Below are positions 1-7,529 of a stretch of DNA of 10,896 nucleotides, one piece after another. Source of the DNA: an uncultured Subdoligranulum sp. (GTDB taxonomy: Bacteria > Bacillota_A > Clostridia > Oscillospirales > Ruminococcaceae); assembly GCF_937890665.1 (NCBI RefSeq), contig NZ_CALADU010000284.1, forward strand, positions 1 through 10,896, read 5' to 3'. How positions within the stretch are numbered: the first letter of the stretch is position 1; the number at the start of each line of letters is the position of its first letter. Below the pieces are notes generated by a model. The model was not told the DNA's origin, did not search any database, and saw only the letters and a program-made list of their open reading frames with translations. Both the position numbers and the translations under genes were made by a program.

Positions 1-42
1 ATGACCCGTCAGGAAGTTTTCGACGCCATGCACACCATCTGA
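1..42 (+). CDS. ACT domain protein, C-terminal end (partial)
   Basis: The first 13 codons read MTRQEVFDAMHTI and end in TGA. This short tail (EVFDAMHxI) resembles the C-terminus of the small (about 90 aa) ACT-domain proteins of the UPF0237 family, which commonly sit directly before a DUF711 gene. The gene is cut by the window edge, so the leading ATG is probably an internal methionine. It lies 18 bases before the next gene with no terminator between, which fits an operon. ACT domains usually bind amino acids and regulate, but no function is proven for this family. The call rests on 13 residues plus gene order. Confidence 0.6.
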   Translation: MTRQEVFDAMHTI

Positions 43-60
43 CGGGAGGCAGCAGGATCT

Positions 61-1428
61 ATGAGAATTTTAAACAGCGGGGATATCCTCGAGACCATTG
101 AGATGCTGACCGCCGAAAATCTGGACGTCCGCACCGTCACCATGGGCATCAGTCTGCTGGACTGCATCGACCCCGACGGCGACAAAGCCTGTGAGAAGAT
201 CTACAATAAGATCGTGCGGCTGGCCGGCAATCTGGTACCGGTGGTAGATGGTATTAGTGCCGAGTACGGCGTCCCCATCGTCAACAAGCGGATCAGCGTC
301 ACCCCCATCGCCATGCTGCTGGGCGCAGCACCCGACGCCGACCCTGTGGCTTACGCCAAGGCGCTGGACCGGGCCGCTAAGGCTGTGGGTGTCAACTTTA
401 TCGGCGGATTCGGCGCACTGGTCCATAAGGGCTTTTCTGCGGGCGATAAGCGCCTGATCGAAGCCATCCCCCGTGCCTTGGCCGAAACCGATATTGTCTG
501 CTCCAGTGTCAACGTAGGTTCCACCAAGTCGGGCATCAACATGGATGCCGTCCGTCTGATGGGGCAGGTGGTTCGTCAAACCGCCGAGTTGACCAAAGAC
601 AACATGTGCATGGGCGATGCCAAACTGGTGGTATTCTGCAACGCGCCGGAGGACAACCCCTTCATGGCCGGTGCTTTCCATGGTCCCGGCGAGCCGGACT
701 GCGAGATCCACGTGGGTGTTTCCGGCCCCGGTGCGGTCCGCGCCGCACTGGCCAAACTGCCCAAAGACGCCCCCATGGACGAAGTTGCCGAGTTGGTCAA
801 ACGTACCGCCTTTAAGATCACCCGTCTGGGTCAGCTGGTAGCCAATCTGGCCAGTGAACGGCTGGGTGTGCCTGCCGGCATCATCGACCTGTCGCTGGCC
901 CCCACCCCGGCCATCGGCGACAGTGTAGCCAACATTTTGGAGGAGATGGGTCTGGAAAGCTGCGGCTGCTGCGGCACCACCGCTTGTCTGGCCTTGCTCA
1001 ATGACGCCGTGAAAAAAGGCGGCGTGATGGCCTCCAACCATGTAGGTGGTCTGTCCGGTGCCTTCATCCCGGTATCGGAGGACGACGGCATGATTCAGGC
1101 CGCCAACTGCGGCAGCCTGACGCTGGAAAAACTGGAAGCGATGACTGCCGTGTGCTCGGTGGGCATCGACATGGTGGTAATCCCCGGCGATACCCCTGCC
1201 GAGGTCATCAGCGGCCTGATTGCCGACGAAGCCGCCATCGGCATGGTGAACAGCAAGACCACAGCAGTCCGCGTCATCCCCGCCATCGGTCATCAGGCCG
1301 GCGACGTGCTAGATTTTGGCGGCTTGCTGGGTCATGCTCCGATCATGCCCATCAGCAAGTACAGCCCCGCCGTTATGATCCACCGCGGTGGCCGCATCCC
1401 TGCCCCTATGCAGGCATTGAAAAACTGA
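61..1428 (+). CDS. PFL family protein (DUF711 / UPF0210)
   Basis: The 455 aa product has the usual full length of the DUF711/UPF0210 family. Sequence hallmarks are the N-terminal [25 protein letters not shown] block (from about residue 11), the [14 protein letters not shown] block near 118-131, and a cysteine-rich loop with C301, C303, C304 and C309 (CGCCGTTAC). The family's fold is related to pyruvate formate-lyase-like barrels, hence the name, but I see no C-terminal glycyl-radical motif, so radical chemistry should not be assumed. The start is set by GGGAGG at 44-49. The ACT-domain gene lies just upstream; the pair is conserved in many Firmicutes and suggests an amino-acid-responsive partner. 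It is predicted cytosolic, with no signal peptide or membrane segment. The biochemical role is unknown. Confidence 0.93.
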   Translation: MRILNSGDILETIEMLTAENLDVRTVTMGISLLDCIDPDGDKACEKIYNKIVRLAGNLVPVVDGISAEYGVPIVNKRISVTPIAMLLGAAPDADPVAYAKALDRAAKAVGVNFIGGFGALVHKGFSAGDKRLIEAIPRALAETDIVCSSVNVGSTKSGINMDAVRLMGQVVRQTAELTKDNMCMGDAKLVVFCNAPEDNPFMAGAFHGPGEPDCEIHVGVSGPGAVRAALAKLPKDAPMDEVAELVKRTAFKITRLGQLVANLASERLGVPAGIIDLSLAPTPAIGDSVANILEEMGLESCGCCGTTACLALLNDAVKKGGVMASNHVGGLSGAFIPVSEDDGMIQAANCGSLTLEKLEAMTAVCSVGIDMVVIPGDTPAEVISGLIADEAAIGMVNSKTTAVRVIPAIGHQAGDVLDFGGLLGHAPIMPISKYSPAVMIHRGGRIPAPMQALKN

Positions 1429-1432
1429 TACC

Positions 1433-1468
1433 AAAAGAGCCTTTCCCTTGCGGGAAAGGCTCTTTTTT
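1433..1468. terminator. Bidirectional intrinsic terminator
   Basis: An 11-bp perfect GC-rich stem (1437-1447 with 1452-1462) has a TTGC loop, is preceded by AAAA and followed by TTTTTT. It lies 5 bases after the DUF711 stop codon. Read on the minus strand it also ends in a T run and lies just past the stop of the convergent decarboxylase-like gene, so it can serve both. Confidence 0.92.
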
Positions 1469-1494
1469 GTATGGATGTGTGGGGGCTTTTTCGC

Positions 1495-2256
1495 TCAAGC
1501 CTCTGCCCAAACGGCCCGTGCCGCGTTCAGAGCATTGAAGAGCCGCGGCATTCCCATATACGGCATAGCATGCAGCAGCGCAGCCAGAATCCGCTCCCGG
1601 CTGTTGCCCGCTTTCTCGGCTCCCGTCACATGGGCTTTGACTTGCAGTTCCGCATCCCCCAACGCAGCCAAAACCACCAGATTGAGCAGTTCCCGCCGGG
1701 CGGTGTCCAACCCGTTGCGGGTGGCAAAATCCCCGAAGGCAAACTCGGTAAGATAGCGGGGAATCGCTTCGGCATACACCGGCGGCAGATCACTGTACCG
1801 GTCCGCGATCTCGCTGCCGTAAAGCGGTGCCTGTACAGCCAACCCGGCATCATAGCGCTCCGCCTCCCCTACGGTCCCTTGTGCCGGAAGCGGCAGCGCA
1901 ATCCCCGCGGCGGTAAAGGCTTCATTCATCGTCCCAATGGCATTGAGCGTCTTGGGGAAACCGATGAAGGGGGCACACTGATAGATTGCTTCCCGAATCT
2001 CAATGGGCGTGCAGCCTGCGTTGAGGGCCGCCCCCACATGGGCTTTGAGCTGGGGCAGCGTTTGGTTGACGGCCAACACCACAACGGTGACCAGTTCCCG
2101 GTCCTCATCACTGAGCTCACCGGTATAGCATACCTGCCCAAAGATAAAGCGCTGCAGAATCTTCATAAATTCAGGATCGGTGCCCTCGTCCCCCGCCGGG
2201 GCTGCGCCAAACAGAATGCCAAATTTTTCCGCACAGCGTTCGATACGATCTTCCAT
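1495..2256 (-). CDS. Carboxymuconolactone decarboxylase family protein, two CMD domains
   Basis: The 253 aa product has two CMD/AhpD-like helical domains, about residues 35-115 and 160-248. Each carries the family's K-A-H-V block followed by a gly/helix motif (KAHVGAALNAG at 71-81, KAHVTGAEKAG at 207-217). The first is followed by EIREAIYQCAPFIGFP. The AhpD redox CxxC is absent, so peroxidase activity like AhpD is not supported. Relatives are annotated as gamma-carboxymuconolactone decarboxylase subunits, but no aromatic-degradation genes are nearby, and a stress or detoxification role is more plausible. The start at 2256 is chosen because AGGAGG lies 9 bases upstream; the longer frame to 2301 would begin inside the promoter. 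The gene has its own MerR-type promoter (2292-2322). Confidence 0.88.
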   Translation of the reverse strand: MEDRIERCAEKFGILFGAAPAGDEGTDPEFMKILQRFIFGQVCYTGELSDEDRELVTVVVLAVNQTLPQLKAHVGAALNAGCTPIEIREAIYQCAPFIGFPKTLNAIGTMNEAFTAAGIALPLPAQGTVGEAERYDAGLAVQAPLYGSEIADRYSDLPPVYAEAIPRYLTEFAFGDFATRNGLDTARRELLNLVVLAALGDAELQVKAHVTGAEKAGNSRERILAALLHAMPYMGMPRLFNALNAARAVWAEA

Positions 2257-2291
2257 AAGAAAAAACCTCCTGACCTTGTAGCTTTGTGTCC

Positions 2292-2322
2292 ATGGTAACA
2301 CTTAAAGCGCACTTGAAGTCAA
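2292..2322 (-). promoter_or_regulatory. MerR-family (AdhR-like) promoter/operator for the CMD gene
   Basis: On the minus strand there is TTGACT (2322-2317), a 19-base spacer and TACCAT (2297-2292). A 19-bp spacer is the hallmark of promoters activated by MerR-family proteins. The spacer holds an imperfect 20-bp palindrome (2300-2319) whose core on the plus strand is CTTAAAG-CGCA-CTTGAAG. This matches 13 of 14 arm bases of the consensus I recall for Bacillus AdhR (CTTAAAG-N4-CTTTAAG). No MerR gene is in the window. The predicted transcript starts near 2285. Confidence 0.75.
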
Positions 2323-2337
2323 GAGGTTTTTTCAAAA

Positions 2338-3063
2338 TCAATCGAGGATCCGACCGTCGGTGGAGATGGTCACCACCTGCCACGGCAGGAACTTACCGCT
2401 GGCCTGCAGTGCGCGCTTCGCGGCCTGCTCCAGCCCGCCGCAGCAGGGCACTTCCATCCGAACCACTGTCACTTCCCGAATATCGTTGCGGCGCAGAATT
2501 TCGGTCAGCTTTTCGCTGTAATCCACACTGTCCAGCTTGGGGCATCCCACCAGCGTGATACGCCCGCGGATGAACCGCTCGTGGAAGGCCGCATAAGCGT
2601 AGGCCGTGCAGTCCGCCGCGATGAGCAGTTTGGCCCCGTCAAAGAAGGGCGCTTCGATGGGCACCAATTTGATCTGCACCGGCCACTGCCGCAGGCGGCT
2701 GGGTGCCGCCGTAGGAGCCGCAGGTGCTTCCACCGCGCCCGAAAGGACCTTGGCCTGACTGCCGGGACAGCCCCCCCGCAAAGTGTGAGCCGCACTGCCG
2801 GGGCAACCGCCCGCCGCCTGCATTTTGCGCTGCTTGGCGGCCAGTACCGCCGCCTCATCGTAGGGAGCAGCTTCTCGTTCCACAAAGGTGATGGCGCCGG
2901 TGGGACAGGTGGGCAGGCAATCCCCCAGCCCGTCGCAGTAATCGTCCCGCATCAGACGAGCCTTGCCTTCAACCATGGCGATAGCGCCTTCGTGGCAAGC
3001 CGCCGCACAAGCGCCGCAGCCATTGCACTTCTTCTCATCGATTTGAATGATGCGTCGTTTCAT
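2338..3063 (-). CDS. 4Fe-4S ferredoxin-type protein of the Crp/Fnr-linked family
   Basis: The 241 aa product starts with a ferredoxin domain. The first cluster motif is complete (C13, C16, C19, C23). The second has C43, C49 and C53 with Leu46 where the second cysteine would be. Two GGCPG repeats follow at 85-89 and 97-101, then a Pro/Ala linker (about 110-122). The C-terminal domain has DCTAYAYAAFH (C152), VGCPKLD (C174) and a VPCCGG pair (C207, C208). Proteins of this layout are common in anaerobic Clostridia, often beside a Crp/Fnr regulator and hybrid-cluster protein; the role is presumed electron transfer or redox sensing and is unproven. It is cytosolic. GGAGG lies 8 bases before the start. 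It is divergent from the regulator at 3155 and ends only 16 bases from the -35 box of the downstream CMD gene. Confidence 0.88.
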   Translation of the reverse strand: MKRRIIQIDEKKCNGCGACAAACHEGAIAMVEGKARLMRDDYCDGLGDCLPTCPTGAITFVEREAAPYDEAAVLAAKQRKMQAAGGCPGSAAHTLRGGCPGSQAKVLSGAVEAPAAPTAAPSRLRQWPVQIKLVPIEAPFFDGAKLLIAADCTAYAYAAFHERFIRGRITLVGCPKLDSVDYSEKLTEILRRNDIREVTVVRMEVPCCGGLEQAAKRALQASGKFLPWQVVTISTDGRILD

Positions 3064-3079
3064 AAAAAATGCCTCCGTA

Positions 3080-3108
3080 TTGACTTTATGCAGCTAGTTT
3101 ACTACAAT
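3080..3108 (+). promoter_or_regulatory. Sigma-A promoter of the Crp/Fnr regulator
   Basis: TTGACT (3080-3085), a 17-base spacer and TACAAT (3103-3108) form a near-consensus promoter. The start point is expected near 3115, which places the palindrome at 3122-3139 just downstream of it, a typical repressor position. Confidence 0.8.
3096..3101 (-). promoter_or_regulatory. Candidate -10 box of the ferredoxin gene
   Basis: Minus-strand TAAACT matches 4 of 6 consensus bases and would start transcription near 3089. I see no good -35 box. The centre of the palindrome at 3130.5 then falls at -41.5, the class II activator position for Crp/Fnr proteins, which could replace a -35 box. Confidence 0.4.
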
Positions 3109-3121
3109 GGCTTTACTATGT

Positions 3122-3139
3122 ATGTTGTAGGAACAACAT
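3122..3139. promoter_or_regulatory. Crp/Fnr-type operator palindrome
   Basis: ATGTTGT-AGGA-ACAACAT is a perfect 7-bp inverted repeat with a 4-base centre. This size and layout fit a Crp/Fnr dimer site, although the half-site differs from both Fnr (TTGAT) and Crp (TGTGA). It lies in the gap between the ferredoxin gene and the regulator gene, so the adjacent regulator is the obvious candidate ligand. Confidence 0.7.
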
Positions 3140-3154
3140 TTTGGGAGGGAAACC

Positions 3155-3826
3155 ATGGAAATTCAAGAACTCCCCCACACTCCGCTCTTTCATGGCCTGC
3201 CATCGGAGCAGCTACCGGCCATCTTGGCCGCTTTGGAGGCACGGCGCCGCCCTTTTGCCAAAGAGGAATTGCTGCTGCAGGCCGGGCATCGGATGACCCA
3301 TATGGGGTTGGTACTTTCCGGCTGTGTACACATTGAACATCTGGATGTCTGGGGAAATAAAACACTGTTGGGGCAAGCCGAAGAAGGAGACCTTTTTGCC
3401 GAGACCTACGCCTGTCTGCCGCAGGAGCCTTTGCTGGTGAATGTAACGGCTGCCAGTGATGGAGAAGCACTTTTTCTTTCCGTTGCCCATCTGCTGCAAC
3501 CCGGTCCGGAAAACTGGCGCCAACAGATGACCCAGAACCTACTGCGCATTGCGGCGCGCAAAAACCTAGGTCTGGCCCGGCGCAATCTGTACACCGCTCC
3601 CAAAACCATTCGCGGGCGGGTGACGGCTTACTTTTCAGCGCTGGCTGTCAAAAATGGCAGCTTACGGTTTAGTTTGCCCTTTGACCGCCAGCAGTTGGCA
3701 GACTTTTTGGGGGTGGATCGCAGTGCGCTAAGCAGTACGCTTTCCCAGATGCAGCGGGACGGACTGCTGACGCTGGGGCGGCGCACAGTAGAACTGCATA
3801 CCGCACCGGAAGATTTCTCGCTGTAA
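3155..3826 (+). CDS. Crp/Fnr family transcriptional regulator
   Basis: The 223 aa product has the normal family length. Residues about 10-115 form the cyclic-nucleotide-binding-type beta-barrel (GLVLSGCVHIEHLD.. and GQAEEGDLFAE). A dimer helix follows at about 120-160, and a winged helix-turn-helix at about 177-206, with recognition helix in VDRSALSSTLSQMQRDG. The N-terminus has no cysteine cluster, so it is not a classical Fe-S Fnr, and the Crp cAMP-contact residues are not obvious. The ligand is unknown; the ferredoxin neighbour suggests redox, NO or heme sensing, as in HcpR-like regulators. GGGAGG at 3143-3148 sets the start. A palindrome between its promoter and start codon implies autoregulation. 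Confidence 0.92.
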   Translation: MEIQELPHTPLFHGLPSEQLPAILAALEARRRPFAKEELLLQAGHRMTHMGLVLSGCVHIEHLDVWGNKTLLGQAEEGDLFAETYACLPQEPLLVNVTAASDGEALFLSVAHLLQPGPENWRQQMTQNLLRIAARKNLGLARRNLYTAPKTIRGRVTAYFSALAVKNGSLRFSLPFDRQQLADFLGVDRSALSSTLSQMQRDGLLTLGRRTVELHTAPEDFSL

Positions 3827-3831
3827 GATGC

Positions 3832-3869
3832 AAAAACCGGGGCGCAGGCAAATGTCCTGCGCCCCGGTT
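3832..3869. terminator. Intrinsic terminator between the regulator and upp
   Basis: A perfect 14-bp stem (3835-3848 with 3856-3869) has a 7-base loop. On the minus strand it is followed by a T5 run, making it a strong terminator for upp. On the plus strand the tail (GGTATTTT) is weaker but it lies 8 bases past the regulator's stop, so it probably works both ways. Confidence 0.9.
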
Positions 3870-3888
3870 GGTATTTTGGGGATAGGAA

Positions 3889-4524
<636 letters not shown>

Positions 4525-4547
4525 TTATGAAACATTTTTTATCGGCA

Positions 4548-4563
4548 GCCTGCGTCGGCAGGC
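4548..4563 (-). other. Small hairpin in the rpiB-upp gap
   Basis: GCCTGC-N4-GCAGGC forms a 6-bp stem 15 bases past the rpiB stop codon. No T run follows on the minus strand, so it is more likely a processing or partial attenuation site than a full terminator. No function is shown. Confidence 0.4.
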
Positions 4564-4577
4564 CGGAAAAACAGTGT

Positions 4578-5030
4578 TTACTGGTTTTGCAGCGCCATCA
4601 TCTTGTCGATGCGCTTCTGGTGGCGGCCGCCCTCGAAGGTCGCATTGAGGAAGGCATCCACGATCTGGCAGCCCAGCCCGGCCCCTACCACGCGGCCACC
4701 CATGCAGAGCACGTTGGCATCGTTGTGGCGGCGGGTGAACTCCGCACTAAAAGTATCGCTGCAGCAGCAAGCACGAATGCCCTGCATCTTATTGGCACAC
4801 ATCGACATGCCCACGCCGGTACCGCAGCACAAAATGGCCAGCACACAACGGCCGTCCTGCACAGCCTTGCAGCCCGCAGCGGCAAAATCCGGGTAGTCCA
4901 CACTGGCGGTGGAGTCGGTACCAAAATCCTGATACGCTACCCCCAGCTCGTCCAGATGGGCCTTGATGGCTTCTTTCAGTTCATAGCCGCCGTGATCGGC
5001 TGCCAGCGCGATGGGTTTGTCAAATTGCAT
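4578..5030 (-). CDS. rpiB: Ribose 5-phosphate isomerase B
   Basis: This enzyme interconverts ribose 5-phosphate and ribulose 5-phosphate in the non-oxidative pentose phosphate pathway. The 150 aa product has the RpiB/LacAB layout: AADHGG at 10-15, the catalytic-cysteine block CCGTGVGMSMCANK at 68-81 (C69 is the likely proton-transfer residue), RRHNDANV with H102 at 100-107, and the phosphate-binding GGRHQKRIDKM near 134-144. It overlaps the end of tsaB by 11 bases, with its G-rich ribosome site inside tsaB, so the two are probably translationally coupled. The RpiB subgroup rather than LacA/LacB is favoured by single-gene occurrence away from lactose genes. Confidence 0.95.
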   Translation of the reverse strand: MQFDKPIALAADHGGYELKEAIKAHLDELGVAYQDFGTDSTASVDYPDFAAAGCKAVQDGRCVLAILCCGTGVGMSMCANKMQGIRACCCSDTFSAEFTRRHNDANVLCMGGRVVGAGLGCQIVDAFLNATFEGGRHQKRIDKMMALQNQ

Positions 5031-5733
5031 TGGTTTGTTCCCCCTGTTGTTTTTCTCTCTCGGCGCGTTCCCGCTCCGCCTGACTCAGCCGGTGGTAGTC
5101 CGGCAGCAGGGCGGCGGGCGGCACACAGTCGCCGCTCTCCCACAGGGCTTTGGCGGCCAGCGCTACCCCAGCACCACGCAACACTTGCAGCGCGGCCGGG
5201 CAGGGAGCCACACCTTGCACCTGTCCATAGATATTGTAACACAAAGCGGCGCCGTCGCCAACAAAAAACAACGGTTTTTTACAGTTCTGCACAAATTCCG
5301 CCAACGCCGCAGCCGGTTCGGCGGCATCAGGGGTCAGCCGTGCATGGCTGGCAAGGTCAAAAGCCGCCCAATAGACCTGCCCGCGGCGGGCATCCTGCGC
5401 ACCGATCACGGTGCCCTGCCCCGCCATACCGTAGGCCAGTGCCGCCATCGTGGACACCGGCGCACAGGGGATCTGCCGCGGCAGCGCCAGCCCCTTGATG
5501 ACCGACAACCCAATGCGCAGCCCCGTAAAACTGCCTGGACCATTGGTTGCCCCCAGCAAATCCAGATCCGCCACTGTCATGCCGCAGGTCCGCAGGGCCG
5601 TATCGATCATAGGCAGCAGCGTTTCGCTGTGGGTCAGGCCATTGTTGCACTGCGTTTCATACAGCAGTACGTCATCCCGCAGGATCGCCACCGATGCGGT
5701 CTTGCCTGCTGTATCCACCGCTAAGATATTCAT
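5020..5733 (-). CDS. tsaB: tRNA t6A biosynthesis protein TsaB
   Basis: TsaB pairs with TsaD and TsaE to transfer threonylcarbamoyl to A37 of ANN-decoding tRNAs. The 237 aa product has the ASKHA-type N-terminus (MNILAVDTAGKTASVAI), the diagnostic GPGSFTGLRIG at 65-75, DARRGQVYWA at 114-123 and a C-terminal LPDYHRLSQAERER segment typical of the family. The tail after about residue 220 is rich in Glu, Lys and Gln. The ribosome site is weak (AGGTG 7 bases upstream). It follows tsaE after 51 bases and overlaps rpiB. No tsaD or rimI is in the window, although these often sit nearby. Confidence 0.95.
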   Translation of the reverse strand: MNILAVDTAGKTASVAILRDDVLLYETQCNNGLTHSETLLPMIDTALRTCGMTVADLDLLGATNGPGSFTGLRIGLSVIKGLALPRQIPCAPVSTMAALAYGMAGQGTVIGAQDARRGQVYWAAFDLASHARLTPDAAEPAAALAEFVQNCKKPLFFVGDGAALCYNIYGQVQGVAPCPAALQVLRGAGVALAAKALWESGDCVPPAALLPDYHRLSQAERERAEREKQQGEQTNAI

Positions 5734-5784
5734 ACAATCACCTATACGTTATGTAATATTTCCACTTTTGTATCCAGTTTGTAT

Positions 5785-6198
5785 TCATTCAATCGTGATA
5801 TGCCGGGTCGTTTCGTCCACTCGCTCGATATGAATGCGGATAGGCTGTTCCTGCGCCAACAAATCGGCACAGTTTTCGCTCCATTCGCAGGCTACCACCG
5901 CCCCCATATCCAGATAGTCATAGAATCCGGCAGCCGCCAGATCCCCCTCGGTATGGATGCGGTACAGGTCGAAGTGGGCCAACGGCCGAGGACCACGATA
6001 GTAATTGACAATGGCAAAAGTCGGGCTGCTCACCGGGTCGGTACACCCCAGTCCTTCCGCCAGTCCCTGACAAAAAGCGGTTTTGCCCGCCCCCAGTCCT
6101 CCGGTAAAGGCGATCAGCGCCCCTGACGGCAACGTTTGGGCGAAGGTGCGCCCCAAGGCTACCGTTTCCTCCCGGGAATGTGTGGTATATTCCTGCAT
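5785..6198 (-). CDS. tsaE: tRNA t6A biosynthesis ATPase TsaE
   Basis: TsaE is the P-loop ATPase that drives turnover of the TsaBD complex in t6A formation. The Walker A motif GGLGAGKT is at 33-40. It is followed by the family signatures VSSPTFAIVNYY (56-67), HFDLYR (75-80) and CEWSE (104-108). I chose the ATG at 6198 (137 aa), because GGAG lies 10 bases before it. The alternatives at 6207 and 6243 leave one base of spacing or no ribosome site, and the 6243 start overlaps the -10 box. It is the first gene of the minus-strand run and has a near-consensus promoter at 6232-6260. Confidence 0.94.
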   Translation of the reverse strand: MQEYTTHSREETVALGRTFAQTLPSGALIAFTGGLGAGKTAFCQGLAEGLGCTDPVSSPTFAIVNYYRGPRPLAHFDLYRIHTEGDLAAAGFYDYLDMGAVVACEWSENCADLLAQEQPIRIHIERVDETTRHITIE

Positions 6199-6231
6199 AG
6201 CCGTCATACTCCTTGCTGCATACTCGTATTT

Positions 6232-6260
6232 ATTATAGTACACATTCGGTGATTTGTAAA
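6232..6260 (-). promoter_or_regulatory. Sigma-A promoter for tsaE-tsaB-rpiB-upp
   Basis: On the minus strand TTTACA (6260-6255), 17 bases and a perfect TATAAT (6237-6232). It is the only strong promoter I see for the four-gene run and lies about 35 bases before the chosen tsaE start. Confidence 0.88.
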
Positions 6261-6276
6261 ATTTAATTCACAGCCG

Positions 6277-6305
6277 TGGTCAAACCCGCGTTCTTGCGCT
6301 ATAAT
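6277..6305 (+). promoter_or_regulatory. Sigma-A promoter of the rodA-like gene
   Basis: TGGTCA (6277-6282), 17 bases and a perfect TATAAT (6300-6305). The -35 box matches 4 of 6 bases. It is divergent from the tsaE promoter, and the two cores are only 16 bases apart. Confidence 0.75.
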
Positions 6306-6334
6306 AAGGGAAACCACCCGAAGGGAGTTCACCT

Positions 6335-7498
6335 ATGTACCCACTGATCCGCCGTTATCTGCGCCGTATTGACGGGCTATATCTGGCTTTGTGCCTTTTG
6401 TGCTCGGCGCTCAGTGTTGTGGTACTGGTTTCGCTGGGGTACAATCAGCTAGGCTCCAACAACAAAGCCTCGGTACAGGTCATTGCCAGTTTGCTGGGCG
6501 TGATGCTGGCCATCGTCTTTTCCACTGTGGATTACCGCGCACTGGCCCGCGCTTGGCCGCTGCACGCCACCGTGGCATGGGGGTTGGTACTGCCCACCCT
6601 CTTTTTCCATAATGTCGACGCCGGTGTACTCACCATCGGCTATGACGCCGGCGGCACCTCCAATTACAGTTGGTACCGTGTGGGCGGTATGACCTTTCAG
6701 CCTGCCGAACTGGCCAAGATCAGTTTTATCTTGACATTGGCCCTTCACCTGAGCCAACTGCGGGGGCAGGTCAACCGGCCTAAAAATCTACTCCTATTGT
6801 TCGCCCACATCCTCGTTCCGCCGGTTTTGATCCACCTGCAGGGGGATGACGGCACCGCGCTGGTCTTTTTGGGCATCGGCCTCATCATGCTCTACGCAGG
6901 CGGGCTGTCCCACTGGTTGGTAGGCGGCGTACTGACCGCCGGTGTGGTGGGCGGCATTTCCCTGCTGGCTTTAAAGCCCAATCTGCTCAAGGGTTACCAA
7001 TTCCAGCGCATCATGGCCATTCTGACACCGGAAGATCCAGCCTTGTCCGATATTACCTACCAGCAAAACAAGGGTTCGATGGCCATTGGCACCGGCGGTC
7101 TGACCGGGCAAGGGCTTTTTAGCGGCGAGCACGTTTTTGTGCCCAACGCTTGGAACGATTTCATCTTCGCCTATCTGGCCAACGTGCTGGGCTTTGTAGG
7201 CGCTGCCGCCGTATTGATCCTGCTCTTTGCCCTCTGCATGCGCACTCTGCGCACCGCTATGCAAAGCAGCGACGCTCTGGGCCGTTATATCTGCGTGGGC
7301 ATCTTTGCCGCTCTCTTCGTGCAATGTGTCATCAATCTGGGCATGAATCTTCAGGTATTGCCGGTCATCGGCGTGACACTGCCCTTTTTCTCTGCCGGCG
7401 GGTCCAGCGTGGTCATGGTCTATTTCTCGGTGGGATTGGTGCTCAGCGTGGGCATGCATGCCCGCAGTTCCCGTCTGGACGCCGGACCGATTCTGTAA
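6335..7498 (+). CDS. rodA: FtsW/RodA/SpoVE-family (SEDS) peptidoglycan glycosyltransferase
   Basis: SEDS proteins polymerise lipid II into glycan strands in the cytoplasmic membrane, working with a class B penicillin-binding protein. The 387 aa product has about ten hydrophobic helices. Family motifs are WYRVGGMTFQPAELAKI at 113-129, QGDDGTALVFL at 169-179 (DxGTA type), VPNAWNDFIFAYLANVLGF at 269-287 with D275 as the likely catalytic aspartate of the large extracellular loop, and TLPFFSAGGSS at 348-357. The usual Glu-rich E-E-L-G after DFIFA is replaced by LANVLG. AAGGGAG lies 7 bases before the start. No PBP gene adjoins it, so RodA is preferred to FtsW or SpoVE only on overall similarity; the sub-family is not certain. 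Confidence 0.85.
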   Translation: MYPLIRRYLRRIDGLYLALCLLCSALSVVVLVSLGYNQLGSNNKASVQVIASLLGVMLAIVFSTVDYRALARAWPLHATVAWGLVLPTLFFHNVDAGVLTIGYDAGGTSNYSWYRVGGMTFQPAELAKISFILTLALHLSQLRGQVNRPKNLLLLFAHILVPPVLIHLQGDDGTALVFLGIGLIMLYAGGLSHWLVGGVLTAGVVGGISLLALKPNLLKGYQFQRIMAILTPEDPALSDITYQQNKGSMAIGTGGLTGQGLFSGEHVFVPNAWNDFIFAYLANVLGFVGAAAVLILLFALCMRTLRTAMQSSDALGRYICVGIFAALFVQCVINLGMNLQVLPVIGVTLPFFSAGGSSVVMVYFSVGLVLSVGMHARSSRLDAGPIL

Positions 7499-7506
7499 CT
7501 ATGTAA

Positions 7507-7524
7507 GGCGGGCTACTGCCCGCC
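7507..7524. terminator. GC-rich hairpin between convergent rodA and DUF378 genes
   Basis: GGCGGGC-TACT-GCCCGCC is a perfect 7-bp stem 8 bases past the rodA stop and 5 bases past the DUF378 stop. Neither strand has a T run, so it may protect ends or slow polymerase rather than be a complete terminator. Confidence 0.45.
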
Positions 7525-7529
7525 GAGGG

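Noticed and set aside
70..1293. A 407-codon open frame antisense to the DUF711 gene
   Set aside because: It is a shadow caused by GC-rich third positions; the product is rich in Gly, His and Gln with no family motif, while the plus strand encodes a full recognised protein.
2257..2301. A longer start for the CMD gene at 2301
   Set aside because: It would begin inside the promoter spacer and has no ribosome site, whereas AGGAGG is correctly spaced before 2256.
4527..5498. A 323-codon plus-strand frame across rpiB and tsaB
   Set aside because: It is antisense to two clearly recognised genes and its product is Pro/Ala/Arg/His-rich without motifs.
6199..6243. Upstream start codons for tsaE at 6243 and 6207
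   Set aside because: The first overlaps the -10 region and the second leaves one base between GGAG and ATG; 6198 fits the ribosome site and the family length.
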